Shown here: piece after piece, positions 1 to 10,745 of the stretch
Numbering within the stretch: the first letter of the stretch is position 1
Layout: every line of letters starts with the position of its first letter
NCBI GenBank assembly: GCA_035695825.1
Contig: DASRRH010000036.1
Span: 1 to 64,000, forward strand
From: JAKEFM01 sp035695825
GTDB taxonomy: Bacteria > Planctomycetota > UBA1135 > JAKEFM01
DNA length: 64,000 bases
Direction of reading: 5' to 3'
The notes under the pieces: model-generated
Seen by the model: only the letters and a program-made list of their open reading frames with translations
Told to the model about the DNA's origin: nothing
The model's database searches: none
Made by a program: the position numbers and the translations under genes

Positions 1-1997
<1,997 letters not shown>

Positions 1998-2156
1998 CGG
2001 GAACCCTCGAGAGGGGGGGGAAGCGGGAGGGAGATCCTCTCCTCGGGCGCGCCCGCCCCGCCTCGGACGGGGGACGCGCCCCGGCCCTTCGCGGGGAAGG
2101 AGGCCCGGATTCGGGGAGAGACGTCGATCGCCGGGGGCAAGGGGGGCGCCGGCCTG

Positions 2157-2567
2157 CTACTGGAGCTTGGCCGTCGCGCCGGCCTCCTCGAGGCTCTTCT
2201 TCGCCTTCTCGGCCTCCTCCTTCGTGACCCCCGTCTTCACCGGCTTCGGGGCCCCGTCGACCAGGTCCTTCGCCTCCTTCAGGCCGAGGTTCGTGAGCGC
2301 GCGGACGACCTTGATCGTATTGATCTTGTTCGCCCCCGCCGCCTCGAGGATCACGTCGAAGGAGGTCTTCTCCTCCTTCGCCGCGGCGGAGGCTCCCCCG
2401 CCGGCGGCCCCGGCCGGCGCGGCGGCGGCCATCGCGGCGGCCTGCACCCCGAAGTGCGATTCGTAGGCGTCCTTGAACTCCTTGAGCTGGAGGAGGGTCA
2501 TCGCCTCGAACCTCTTGAGGAGTTCCTCCACCTCGGGGCTCCAGTTCTTCGTCGTGGTCTCGGTCAT
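2157..2567 (-). CDS. rplL: 50S ribosomal protein L7/L12
   Basis: Stalk protein of the large ribosomal subunit, which recruits and activates translational GTPases; it dimerises on L10. The 136-residue product has the N-terminal dimerisation helices (VEELLKRFEAMTLLQLKEF), an Ala/Gly-rich hinge at about residues 45-65, and the C-terminal factor-binding domain (KTSFDVILEAAGANKINTIK, then VRALTNLGLKEAKDLVDGAP). It is slightly longer than the usual 120-130 residues because of the N-terminus. It follows rplJ with a 111-base gap and precedes rpoB, the canonical order. Confidence 0.97.
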   Translation of the reverse strand: MTETTTKNWSPEVEELLKRFEAMTLLQLKEFKDAYESHFGVQAAAMAAAAPAGAAGGGASAAAKEEKTSFDVILEAAGANKINTIKVVRALTNLGLKEAKDLVDGAPKPVKTGVTKEEAEKAKKSLEEAGATAKLQ

Positions 2568-2678
2568 GGTCTCACCTTCGTCTCGGGATCCCCCCCGGCG
2601 CTCGGGCCGGGGGACTCTGCGCGGCCGCCAGGGCGTCGCGCCGTGCGGGGGCCGCTCCCGCTCCGGCGGCGCTCCTCC

Positions 2679-3221
2679 CTAGGCGGGGGGCGCGTCCGCG
2701 GACTCCTTCTCCCGTCGCACCGCCAGGGCCGCCGCGAGCCTCGAGGGGATCGCGAGCGTCGCCTCGAGGAGCGTGGCGAGCGTCGAGGCGGGCCCGAGCA
2801 CGGCCGCGAGGACCTGCGCGAGGAGGACCTCGCGCGCCGGGATCGAGGCGAGCGAGGGGAGGTCCCCCGTCCCGATCCTTCGCCCCTCGAGGAGGCCGCC
2901 GCGCAGCTCAAGCTTCGGAAACCTCTTCCTCGCCTCGAGGAGGATGCGCGCGGCGGCGATCGCGCCCTCCTCCCCGCAGCCGATCACGGCCGTCGGCCCC
3001 CGGAGAAAGGGCTCCGCCTCGATCCCGCGCTCCCGGAACGCCCGCGAGGCGAGCGAGTTCTTGACGACCCGCAGGCGCAGGTTCCACTCCCCGAGCGAGG
3101 CGCGGAGGTTCGTCGCCTCCTGCACGGCGAGCCCCTCGATGCCGACGAAGAGGAAAGAGGAGGGAGCGCCGACCTCGCGGCGCAGCTCCTCGGCCATCAT
3201 CCGCTTGACCAGGTTCGGCAT
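2679..3221 (-). CDS. rplJ: 50S ribosomal protein L10
   Basis: Base of the ribosomal stalk; it anchors L7/L12 dimers to 23S rRNA. The 180-residue product starts MPNLVKRMMAEELRREVGA. It carries the L10 N-terminal domain with a central GPTAVIGCGEEGAIAAARIL block, and ends in an Ala/Leu-rich helix that would bind L7/L12. It lies 9 bases after rplA. In many bacteria L10 autoregulates this message by binding its leader; no separate leader is visible because the gap to rplA is too short, so any control would act inside the larger operon. Confidence 0.95.
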   Translation of the reverse strand: MPNLVKRMMAEELRREVGAPSSFLFVGIEGLAVQEATNLRASLGEWNLRLRVVKNSLASRAFRERGIEAEPFLRGPTAVIGCGEEGAIAAARILLEARKRFPKLELRGGLLEGRRIGTGDLPSLASIPAREVLLAQVLAAVLGPASTLATLLEATLAIPSRLAAALAVRREKESADAPPA

Positions 3222-3230
3222 CGGCTCCCC

Positions 3231-3923
3231 CTAGGCCACGTCGACGAGCACGGCCGGGCTCATCGAGGAGGAGAGGACGACCTTCGTGAAGAAGACCCCC
3301 TTCACCGCCGCCGGGCGCATCGCGCGGAGGTGGTCGAGGAGGGCGGTCACGTTCTCGACCAGGTGCTCGGCCGGGAAGGAGCGCTTGCCGACCGGGGCGT
3401 GGACGTTCCCCCCCGCGTCCGTACGGAACTCGACCTTCCCCGCCTTGAACTCCCGCACCGCCTGCGCGACGTCGGGGGTGACGGTGCCCGACTTCGGGGA
3501 GGGCATCTTCCCCTGGGGGCCGAGGATCTTCCCGAGGCGCCCGACGACCTTCATCTGGTCGGGGTGCGCGATCGCGACGTCGAAGTCAGTCCATCCCCCG
3601 AGGACCTTCTTCGAGAGGTCCTCCGACCCGACGAGGTCCGCGCCCGCTTCGCGCGCCCCCGCGGCCGCCTCCCCCTCGGCGAAGACCACGACGCGGACGG
3701 AGCGGCCGAGCCCTCGGGGAAGGGAGACGGCCCCGCGCACGAGCTGGTCGGTCTTCTTCGGGTCGATCCCGAGCCGGACCGCGACGTCGACCGTCTCGTC
3801 GAACTTCGCGGGCTCGAGGGACTGGAGGACCGCCACCGCCTCGGGGAGCGCGTAGCGCTTCTCGGGATCCACCTGCTTCGCCGCCTTGCGGTAGCGCTTG
3901 CCTTGCGAGCGATCGTCCTTCAC
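3231..3923 (-). CDS. rplA: 50S ribosomal protein L1
   Basis: L1 stalk protein that moves deacylated tRNA out of the E site. It is 230 residues, the normal family length. The N-terminus is MKDDRSQGKRYRKAAKQVDP; the signature GRLGKILGPQGKMPSPKSGT is intact at about residue 125-145, followed by FKAGKVEFRTDAGGNVHAPV. The gene begins 1 base after the rplK stop codon, so the pair is probably translationally coupled, as in most bacteria. The start at 3923 fits the family N-terminus without extension. Confidence 0.97.
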   Translation of the reverse strand: MKDDRSQGKRYRKAAKQVDPEKRYALPEAVAVLQSLEPAKFDETVDVAVRLGIDPKKTDQLVRGAVSLPRGLGRSVRVVVFAEGEAAAGAREAGADLVGSEDLSKKVLGGWTDFDVAIAHPDQMKVVGRLGKILGPQGKMPSPKSGTVTPDVAQAVREFKAGKVEFRTDAGGNVHAPVGKRSFPAEHLVENVTALLDHLRAMRPAAVKGVFFTKVVLSSSMSPAVLVDVA

Positions 3924-3924
3924 G

Positions 3925-4353
3925 TCAGTCCGTCACCTGGATCCCCGCCGAGCGCGCCGTCCCTTCGATGGTCCGGCAGGCTGCCGCGAGCGATCGCGCG
4001 TTGAGGTCCTTCCGCTTGATCTGGGCGATCTCCTCGACCTGCGGGCGGGTGACCGTCCCGGCCACCTCGCGCCCGGGGGTCCCCGTCGAGGTCGCGATCC
4101 CCGCCGCCTTCTTGAGAAGCACCGCCGCCGGGGGGGACTTCGTGACGAAGGTGAAGGTGCGGTCCTTGAAGATCGTCACCTCGACCGGGGTGATCATGCC
4201 GGCCGCCTCCTTCGTCGCCTCGTTGAAGCGGCGGACGAACTCCCCGATGTTCACCCCGTGGGCGCCGAGGGCGGGCCCGACCGGAGGGGCGGGGGTCGCT
4301 TGCCCGCCGGGGCACTGCAGCTTCACCTTCGCGGCAATCACCTTCGTCGCCAT
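3925..4353 (-). CDS. rplK: 50S ribosomal protein L11
   Basis: Large-subunit protein at the GTPase-associated centre, also needed for RelA activation by uncharged tRNA. It is 142 residues, typical length. The N-terminal domain reads MATKVIAAKVKLQCPGGQAT, then PPVGPALGAHGVNIGEFVRRF with the proline-rich switch intact. The C-terminal rRNA-binding domain ends in RTIEGTARSAGIQVTD. It sits 18 bases after nusG and 1 base before rplA in the conserved nusG-rplK-rplA order. Confidence 0.97.
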   Translation of the reverse strand: MATKVIAAKVKLQCPGGQATPAPPVGPALGAHGVNIGEFVRRFNEATKEAAGMITPVEVTIFKDRTFTFVTKSPPAAVLLKKAAGIATSTGTPGREVAGTVTRPQVEEIAQIKRKDLNARSLAAACRTIEGTARSAGIQVTD

Positions 4354-4371
4354 GCGCGTTCTCTCTCCCGC

Positions 4372-4926
4372 CTAGACGGGCTCCACCTGCCAGTACTCGA
4401 GCTCGACCGAGGTCGCGCGGCCGAAAATCGTCACGATCACGCGCACCGTCCCCTTCTGCGCGTTCACCTCCTCGACGGCGCCGTCGAAGCCCTCGAAGGG
4501 TCCCTCCTTCACCTTCACGGTGTCCCCCTTCTGGAAGCCGATCGCGAGCCGGGGGCTCTCCTCCGAGCGCTCCATCTGCCCGAGGATCTTGCGCACCTCT
4601 TCGTCGGCCATCGGGACGGGCCGCTCGCTGCGCCCGCCGACGAAGTCTCCGAACCCCGGCGTCTCGCGGAGCACCCCCCGGACCCTCTGGGTCCGCTCGT
4701 CCTGGGTGTCGTCGAGCTCCGCCTCGATCATGAGGTAGCCGGGGTAGATCTTCCGCTGGGTCACCCGCTTCTTGCCGTTCTTGATCTCCGTCACCTTCTC
4801 GAACGGGACGAGGACCTGGGTGATCCGGTCCTCGAGCGCCTCCGCCTTCAGGCGGCGGAGGAGGTTCTCGCGGATCCGCTCCTCGCGGCCCGCCTGCACC
4901 CGGATCACGTACCAGCGGTGCGTCAC
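4372..4926 (-). CDS. nusG: transcription termination/antitermination factor NusG
   Basis: NusG binds the RNA polymerase clamp and, through its KOW domain, Rho or ribosomal S10. The product is 184 residues. The NGN domain starts HRWYVIRVQAGREERIRENL and contains IYPGYLMIEAELDD; the C-terminal KOW domain contains FQKGDTVKVKEGPFEGFDGA. The start is a GTG at 4926 whose bases overlap the secE TGA (GTGA), chosen because the NGN domain begins directly after it; the open frame runs further upstream but that part overlaps secE. The overlap implies translational coupling with secE. Confidence 0.96.
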   Translation of the reverse strand: MTHRWYVIRVQAGREERIRENLLRRLKAEALEDRITQVLVPFEKVTEIKNGKKRVTQRKIYPGYLMIEAELDDTQDERTQRVRGVLRETPGFGDFVGGRSERPVPMADEEVRKILGQMERSEESPRLAIGFQKGDTVKVKEGPFEGFDGAVEEVNAQKGTVRVIVTIFGRATSVELEYWQVEPV

Positions 4927-5366
4927 CGCTTCTCCCCCGAGAAGATCAGGTAGCGGAAGAGCGCGCCGAGGAGCGCGTCCGAGCCGGCGAGGAAGACGCC
5001 GAGGACCACGACCGTCGCGATGACGACGAGCGAGGAGTCGACGACGTCCGACGTCGAGGGCCAGGTGACGCGACGCATCTCCTCCTCCGTCGCGATCAGG
5101 AGGTCGGCCGCGCGGGGCCGCTCGAGGTAGATCCGGAGCGCCACGAAGGCAGCGACGCCGACGAGCGTCGCGAGGAGGATCGCCGGGGTGAGCTTCACGC
5201 CGAGGACCGGAAGGGTCACCCCCCCGAGAGGGGTCTGCCACCATCGCCCCCACCCCTGGACGGTGCGGTGGAGGCTCACGCATCCGTACAGGGCGAACGC
5301 GGTGAGCGACCACGTCGCGAGGGTGCGAGCGAGGTGACCTTCCGTCGGCCGATGGCGGCGGAACAT
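4923..5366 (-). CDS. secE: preprotein translocase subunit SecE
   Basis: Essential small subunit that clamps SecY in the inner-membrane translocon. From the ATG at 5366 the product is 147 residues with three predicted membrane segments: about residues 12-30 (LATWSLTAFALYGCVSLHR), 55-77 (LLATLVGVAAFVALRIYLE), and the conserved last one after the amphipathic helix EEEMRRVTWPSTSDVVDS. The EMRRVTWPS block is the SecE hallmark. Three segments resemble the long gammaproteobacterial form rather than the one-segment form. It lies 5 bases downstream of rpmG and overlaps nusG by 4 bases. Confidence 0.93.
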   Translation of the reverse strand: MFRRHRPTEGHLARTLATWSLTAFALYGCVSLHRTVQGWGRWWQTPLGGVTLPVLGVKLTPAILLATLVGVAAFVALRIYLERPRAADLLIATEEEMRRVTWPSTSDVVDSSLVVIATVVVLGVFLAGSDALLGALFRYLIFSGEKR

Positions 5367-5371
5367 GGCCC

Positions 5372-5530
5372 CTAGAGCTTCTTCTCCTTGTGCACGGTGT
5401 GCTTGCGGCAGCGCCCGCAGAACTTGCGCTTCTCGAGCTTGTAGGCCGACTTCGGGCGCTTGAAAGTCGTGTAGTTGCGCTCCCCGCAACCGGAGCACTC
5501 GAGGAACACGTACCGCTCCTTGTTCTTCAC
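5372..5530 (-). CDS. rpmG: 50S ribosomal protein L33, zinc-binding form
   Basis: Small large-subunit protein near the E site. The product is 52 residues from a GTG at 5530: it begins MKNKERYVFLECSGCGERNY and ends FCGRCRKHTVHKEKKL. Four cysteines at positions 12, 15, 38 and 41 form two CxxC pairs, so this is the zinc-ribbon (C+) paralogue, not the cysteine-free one. It lies between tuf and secE, its standard place in many phyla. Part of it is shadowed by a longer reading frame in the secE register. Confidence 0.93.
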   Translation of the reverse strand: MKNKERYVFLECSGCGERNYTTFKRPKSAYKLEKRKFCGRCRKHTVHKEKKL

Positions 5531-5588
5531 GGCGGGCCGCCTCGCCGGGCCCAGCGCCCTTCGCAGCCGCTCGGGTCTCCGGGGGACC

Positions 5589-6791
<1,203 letters not shown>

Positions 6792-6847
6792 GGTGCGTTT
6801 TCTCCGATCTCCGCTCGCGTCGAGATCCCTCGGCGGGCGCGCGCCGG

Positions 6848-6923
6848 TGGAGCTGGTGACGGGAATCGAACCCGTGACCTCCTCCTTACCAAGGAGGTGC
6901 TCTACCGGCTGAGCTACACCAGC
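6848..6923 (-). tRNA. tRNA-Thr (anticodon GGU)
   Basis: Reading the minus strand, acceptor GCTGGTG pairs with CACCAGC. The anticodon arm is CCTCC-TTGGTAA-GGAGG with anticodon GGT, the T loop is TTCGATT, and CCA is genome-encoded. It is the fourth tRNA of the cluster and immediately precedes tuf, corresponding to thrT in the Escherichia coli thrU-tyrU-glyT-thrT-tufB operon. Confidence 0.96.
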
Positions 6924-6991
6924 CTCCCCCCCTCCCGCCCCGAGGCGGGAAGGGGACGATGCGTCCGTTCGTTCATGCATCTCCTGCTCCC

Positions 6992-7065
6992 TGGAGCGGG
7001 CGATGGGAATCGAACCCACGTGGCGAGCTTGGAAGGCTCGAGCTCTACCATTGAGCTACGCCCGC
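6992..7065 (-). tRNA. tRNA-Gly (anticodon UCC)
   Basis: Minus-strand cloverleaf: acceptor GCGGGCG with CGCCCGC, D arm with GCTCAATGGTAGAGC, anticodon arm CGAGC-CTTCCAA-GCTCG giving anticodon TCC, T arm GTGGG-TTCGATT-CCCAT. The 3' CCA is encoded. It corresponds in position to glyT of the E. coli tufB operon. Confidence 0.96.
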
Positions 7066-7090
7066 GCGTTCGCGCTCGCAGGCGCATGGG

Positions 7091-7172
7091 TGGGGAGAGA
7101 GGGATTCGAACCCCCGAAGGCAGAGCCACCAGATTTACAGTCTGGCCCGTTTGGCCGCTCCGGAATCTCCCC
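7091..7172 (-). tRNA. tRNA-Tyr (anticodon GUA), no encoded CCA
   Basis: Class II tRNA on the minus strand: acceptor GGGGAGA with TCTCCCC, anticodon arm CCAGA-CTGTAAA-TCTGG with anticodon GTA, a long variable arm, and T loop TTCGAAT. After the discriminator A the genome reads CCC rather than CCA, so the tail would be added or repaired enzymatically; the other three tRNAs of the cluster encode CCA. Positionally equivalent to tyrU. Confidence 0.95.
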
Positions 7173-7252
7173 GCCGCTACGCCATCGTCGTCGCTCCCGC
7201 CGGGCTCCGTCCCGCTCCGCCCGACGCCCGGGGCGGCGACGGCCTCGGGCGT

Positions 7253-7327
7253 TGGAGCTAGCGGAGGGAGTCGAACCCACAGCCGCCCGCTTACAAGGCG
7301 GGTGCTCTGCCGTTGAGCTACGCTAGC
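7253..7327 (-). tRNA. tRNA-Thr (anticodon UGU)
   Basis: Minus-strand cloverleaf: acceptor GCTAGCG with CGCTAGC, anticodon arm CCCGC-CTTGTAA-GCGGG giving anticodon TGT, T loop TTCGACT, encoded CCA. It is the first transcribed gene of the cluster, about 25 bases downstream of the predicted start site, and corresponds to thrU of E. coli. Confidence 0.96.
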
Positions 7328-7357
7328 GATCCGACTCCCGGCGGGGAAAAACCGAAG

Positions 7358-7385
7358 ATGTTAGGAGGGCGTCCCCGGCGGTCAA
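7358..7385 (-). promoter_or_regulatory. sigma70-type promoter of the tRNA-tuf-secE-nusG operon
   Basis: On the minus strand, TTGACC (7385-7380) and TAACAT (7363-7358) are separated by 16 bases. The predicted start lies about 25 bases before the first tRNA. Both hexamers stand out as AT-rich islands in a GC-rich background, and no other candidate is seen between here and aroC. Spacing is one base shorter than optimal. Confidence 0.65.
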
Positions 7386-7417
7386 GAGGAAATTCTCTCC
7401 GCCGACGCAACCCTCCG

Positions 7418-8617
7418 TCAGATCGAGTCCAGGGACCGCAGGTAGGAGGCGTGGGCGGCGGCGACCTCCGCCAGGGTGTCCCCGCCGAACTTGTCGAGGA
7501 GGGCCCGCGCGACCTCGAAGGCCACCGCCGCCTCCCCCACGACCGAGGCCGCAGGCACGGCGCAGACGTCGCTTCGCTGGAAGGTCCCCCGTTCGGGGGC
7601 CCGGGTCTCGAGATTCACCGAGGGGAGCCCGCGCCGCAGGGTCGGGAGCGGCTTCATCGCCCCCCGGACGAGGAGGGGCTGCCCGTTCGTCACCCCTCCC
7701 TCGAGCCCCCCCGCCCGGTTCCCCTCCCGGATCCACCCCCCCCATCCCCTCCTCTCCTTCGGGCCCCTCCCCTCGGCTCGGAGGATCGGGTCGTGGGCGC
7801 GCGAGCCGGGGAGGGAGGCCCCGCCGAAACCGAGACCGATCTCGACCCCCTTGACCGCCGGGATCGACATCAACGCCGCGGCGAGGCGACCGTCGAGCCG
7901 CTCCGGGGCGCTCGCGAAGGAGCCTAGCCCCGGAGGCACGCCGAGCGCGACGACCTCGAAGACCCCGCCGAGCGTGTCCCCCTCCCGCGTGGCCCGGTCG
8001 ACCTCGCGGCGCATCCTCTCCCCTCCCCGGGGGTCGAGCGTCCCCAGCGGGGAGGCGTCCCGCGCGGCGCGCGCGCGCTCGAGGATCGCACGGCCCGAGG
8101 CGTCGAGGGGCCCTCCCTCCCAGGCGGGGACCGACCGGGGGGAGGCCCTCGCCGCGCCGACCGCCCGCACGAATCCAAACACCTCGATCCCGAACTCCCG
8201 CAGCAGCGCCCGGGAGACCGCTCCCGCCGCGACCCGGGCAACCGTCTCGCGAGCGCTCGCTCGCTCGAGGATCGCCCGGACGTCGCGCGTTCCGAACTTG
8301 AGGCACCCCGCGAGATCGGCGTGCCCCGGGCGCGGCGCCCGGAGGTTCGGCAGGCGGTCGATCGAGGCGTCGGCGTTCTGGACGAGGAGGGCGATCGGGG
8401 AGCCGAGGGTCGTCCCCCGCTTGACCCCGGAGAGGATCCGGACGCGGTCGCGCTCGAGGAGCTGCCGGCGGCTTCGGCCGTGCCCCCGCTGGCGGCGCGC
8501 GAGGTCGGCGTCGATGGCGGGGCCCCCGAGCGGGAGCCCCGCCGGAACACCCTCGACGATCGCGAGGACGGCCGGCCCGTGCGACTCCCCGGCGGTGCGG
8601 TAGCGGAGGTCGCTCAT
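7418..8617 (-). CDS. aroC: chorismate synthase
   Basis: Last step of the shikimate pathway: 5-enolpyruvylshikimate-3-phosphate to chorismate, using reduced FMN. It is 399 residues, within the family range. The first signature, RYRTAGESHGPAVLAIVEGV, is at residues 5-24. A second, RPGHADLAGCLKFGTRDVR, lies near residue 95, followed by ERASARETVARVAAGAVSRA. It overlaps mutS2 by 4 bases (ATGA), so it is probably co-transcribed and coupled. It reads out towards the tRNA-tuf promoter with about 30 bases between. Confidence 0.96.
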   Translation of the reverse strand: MSDLRYRTAGESHGPAVLAIVEGVPAGLPLGGPAIDADLARRQRGHGRSRRQLLERDRVRILSGVKRGTTLGSPIALLVQNADASIDRLPNLRAPRPGHADLAGCLKFGTRDVRAILERASARETVARVAAGAVSRALLREFGIEVFGFVRAVGAARASPRSVPAWEGGPLDASGRAILERARAARDASPLGTLDPRGGERMRREVDRATREGDTLGGVFEVVALGVPPGLGSFASAPERLDGRLAAALMSIPAVKGVEIGLGFGGASLPGSRAHDPILRAEGRGPKERRGWGGWIREGNRAGGLEGGVTNGQPLLVRGAMKPLPTLRRGLPSVNLETRAPERGTFQRSDVCAVPAASVVGEAAVAFEVARALLDKFGGDTLAEVAAAHASYLRSLDSI

Positions 8618-10704
8618 GCCGGGCCCGGGGGGGGCTCGACGAAGGAGACCTCGTCGAACGGGACCTCCATCCGCATCCCCCCGACGAGGACGGAGAGCAC
8701 CTCGCGCTCGAAGTCCACCCGGCGCACGGGGCAGCGACGGCGGAACCGCCGCAGGTAGACGAGGTCGTCGCGGCGCAACCCCCGCAGGAACGCGAGCCGC
8801 CGCTCCCCGAACGGAGTCGCCCGCATCGCCGCTGCCAGGCTCTCCCGCAGCCGCTCGAGGCCCTCGCGCGCCCCTGCGGACCCGCTCCGGCGGATCTCCT
8901 CCTCGACCGCCGCGCGCGCCCGGGCGAAGGACTCCTCCACGACGGCCTCCGCCTCCGCCCCGACCGACCTCCGCGCCTCCTCGAGCTCGCGGCGCCGGAC
9001 TTCGAGTTCGGCGCGCTCCCGCCCGGCCTCCTCCGCGAGGCGCCGCGCCTCCTCCCGCGCGGCCTCCGCCTCGATCCTCCGGTCCCGCACCTCGTCGATC
9101 GCCCGGTCGAGAGGATGGGACTCCGAGGCGAGGGAGGCGAGCGCCTTCTCGACGACCTCCTCCGGGAGGCCGAGGCGGCGGGCGACGGCGAGCGCGTTCG
9201 ACTCTCCCGGGAGCCCGATCCGGAGCCGGTAGAGGGGGCGCAGCGTCGCCGCGTCGAACTCGACGGAGGCGTTCTCCGCGCGCGGGTGGACGTAGGCGAG
9301 GGACTTGAGGGGGCCGAGGTGGGTCGTCGCGAGGACGGAGGCGCCCCGCGCGAGGAGGCGCTCGAGGACCGCTCGCGCGAGGGCGGCCCCCTCGGCCGGG
9401 TCGGTCCCCGAGCCGAGCTCGTCGAGGAGGACGAGGGAGTGGTCTCCGGCGCGATCGAGGGCGGGCGCGATCCGGCGGAGGTGCGAGGAAAAGGTCGACA
9501 GGGACTGCGCGATCTCCTGCTCGTCCCCGATGTCGACGAAGAGCGCGTCGTAGAGCGGCACGCTCGCCCCCGGGGACGCCAGGACCGGGAATCCGGCGAG
9601 CGCAAGCGTGGCGAGGAGCCCCGCCGTCTTCAAGGCGACCGTCTTGCCCCCGGTGTTCGGGCCGGTGAGGAGGAGGAGGTCGAAGTCGGTGCCGAGCCGG
9701 ACGTCGATCGGCACGACCTCGGAGGGTGCCCCGGGGAGGCGGCGGCGGACTGCGTCCTGGAGGAGGGGGTGGCGCGCCCCCCGCAGGTCGAGCGCGCGGC
9801 CCGCGTCGATCGAGGGGAGGCTCGCGCCGGCCTCCCGGGCGAACCGAGCCTTCGCGAGGGCGGCGTCGAGCACCGCGACCCGCGCCCGGGCTTCCCCGAG
9901 CCGGGGGCGCACGGCGAGGAGCCGGCGGGTCGCCTCGAGGAGCACGGAGGCCGCCTCCCGCCGCTCCCGGGCCCGGAGATCCGCGAGCCGGTTGCCCGGC
10001 TCGACCAGCTCGGGGGGCTCGACGAACGCGGTCGCCCCGGAGCCCGACCGCTCGTGGAGCACGCCCGCGATGCGCCCCCGCGAGCCGCTCTTCACGGCGA
10101 GGAGGACGCGTCCGTCCCGCCAGACGGGCTTGCGGCTCTGGAGGTGGCCGCGCAGCGCCGGGCGGCGGAGCAGCGCCTCCACCTTGGCCTCGATCTCCCC
10201 CTCGAGCGCGGCGATCTCCCGGCGCAGGCGCGCGAGGCGGGGGCTCGCGCGGTCGGGGATCGAGCCGTCCGCGTCGACGGCGTCCCCGAGGCCCGCGCGC
10301 ACCGCCGCGAAGTCGGCGATCCCCCGCGCCTCCTCCCGGAGGGCCGGGACGTCGTCCCGCTCGGCGAGCGCGTCCCGGATCCCCTCGGCGGCGGCGAGGA
10401 AGCGCGCGACCTCGAGGAGCTCCTTTGGCTCGAGGGGCGCCCTCCCCTCGTCGAGCTTCCCGAGCGCCGGACCGGGATCCCCCGCGTCGGAGAGCGCCGG
10501 CGCGTCCCCCTCACCGAGGAGCCGGACCATCTCCCCCGCCTGGCGAAGGCGCCTCTCGATCTCCCCCCGCTCCGCGCAGGGGCGCTCCGATCGAACCCGC
10601 TCCGCCCCGAGCGGGCCCGCGGCGTGGAGCGCGACGAGCGCGGTGGCGGCGCCGAACTCGAGCGCCTCGAGGGCTTGGCGTTCCACGCGGCGGGATTTTG
10701 ACAC
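8614..10704 (-). CDS. mutS2: MutS2 family ATPase without Smr nuclease domain
   Basis: MutS2 proteins bind branched DNA or stalled ribosomes. The product is 696 residues: a MutS core, then Walker A TGPNTGGKT at 347-355, Walker B with LLDELGSGTD near 425, and a long Arg/Glu coiled coil at about 515-590. A KOW-like segment follows and the protein ends at SFVEPPPGPA. Family members are usually about 780 residues and end in an Smr endonuclease domain; that domain is absent here and the frame closes cleanly into aroC. The start is a GTG at 10704; an internal GTG at 10686 is possible because family proteins often begin near ERQALEALEF. Confidence 0.88.
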   Translation of the reverse strand: MSKSRRVERQALEALEFGAATALVALHAAGPLGAERVRSERPCAERGEIERRLRQAGEMVRLLGEGDAPALSDAGDPGPALGKLDEGRAPLEPKELLEVARFLAAAEGIRDALAERDDVPALREEARGIADFAAVRAGLGDAVDADGSIPDRASPRLARLRREIAALEGEIEAKVEALLRRPALRGHLQSRKPVWRDGRVLLAVKSGSRGRIAGVLHERSGSGATAFVEPPELVEPGNRLADLRARERREAASVLLEATRRLLAVRPRLGEARARVAVLDAALAKARFAREAGASLPSIDAGRALDLRGARHPLLQDAVRRRLPGAPSEVVPIDVRLGTDFDLLLLTGPNTGGKTVALKTAGLLATLALAGFPVLASPGASVPLYDALFVDIGDEQEIAQSLSTFSSHLRRIAPALDRAGDHSLVLLDELGSGTDPAEGAALARAVLERLLARGASVLATTHLGPLKSLAYVHPRAENASVEFDAATLRPLYRLRIGLPGESNALAVARRLGLPEEVVEKALASLASESHPLDRAIDEVRDRRIEAEAAREEARRLAEEAGRERAELEVRRRELEEARRSVGAEAEAVVEESFARARAAVEEEIRRSGSAGAREGLERLRESLAAAMRATPFGERRLAFLRGLRRDDLVYLRRFRRRCPVRRVDFEREVLSVLVGGMRMEVPFDEVSFVEPPPGPA

Positions 10705-10727
10705 CCCTTCCCGTGCGTCTCTATATT
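10698..10727 (+). promoter_or_regulatory. promoter of cbs-cth
   Basis: TTGACA (10698-10703), an 18-base spacer, then TATATT (10722-10727): a near-consensus sigma70 promoter. The start would fall near 10734, only about 12 bases before the cbs GTG, giving a very short leader. Its -35 overlaps the first codons of the divergent mutS2. Confidence 0.7.
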
Positions 10728-10745
10728 CCGGCGCTCGCGTTCCCC

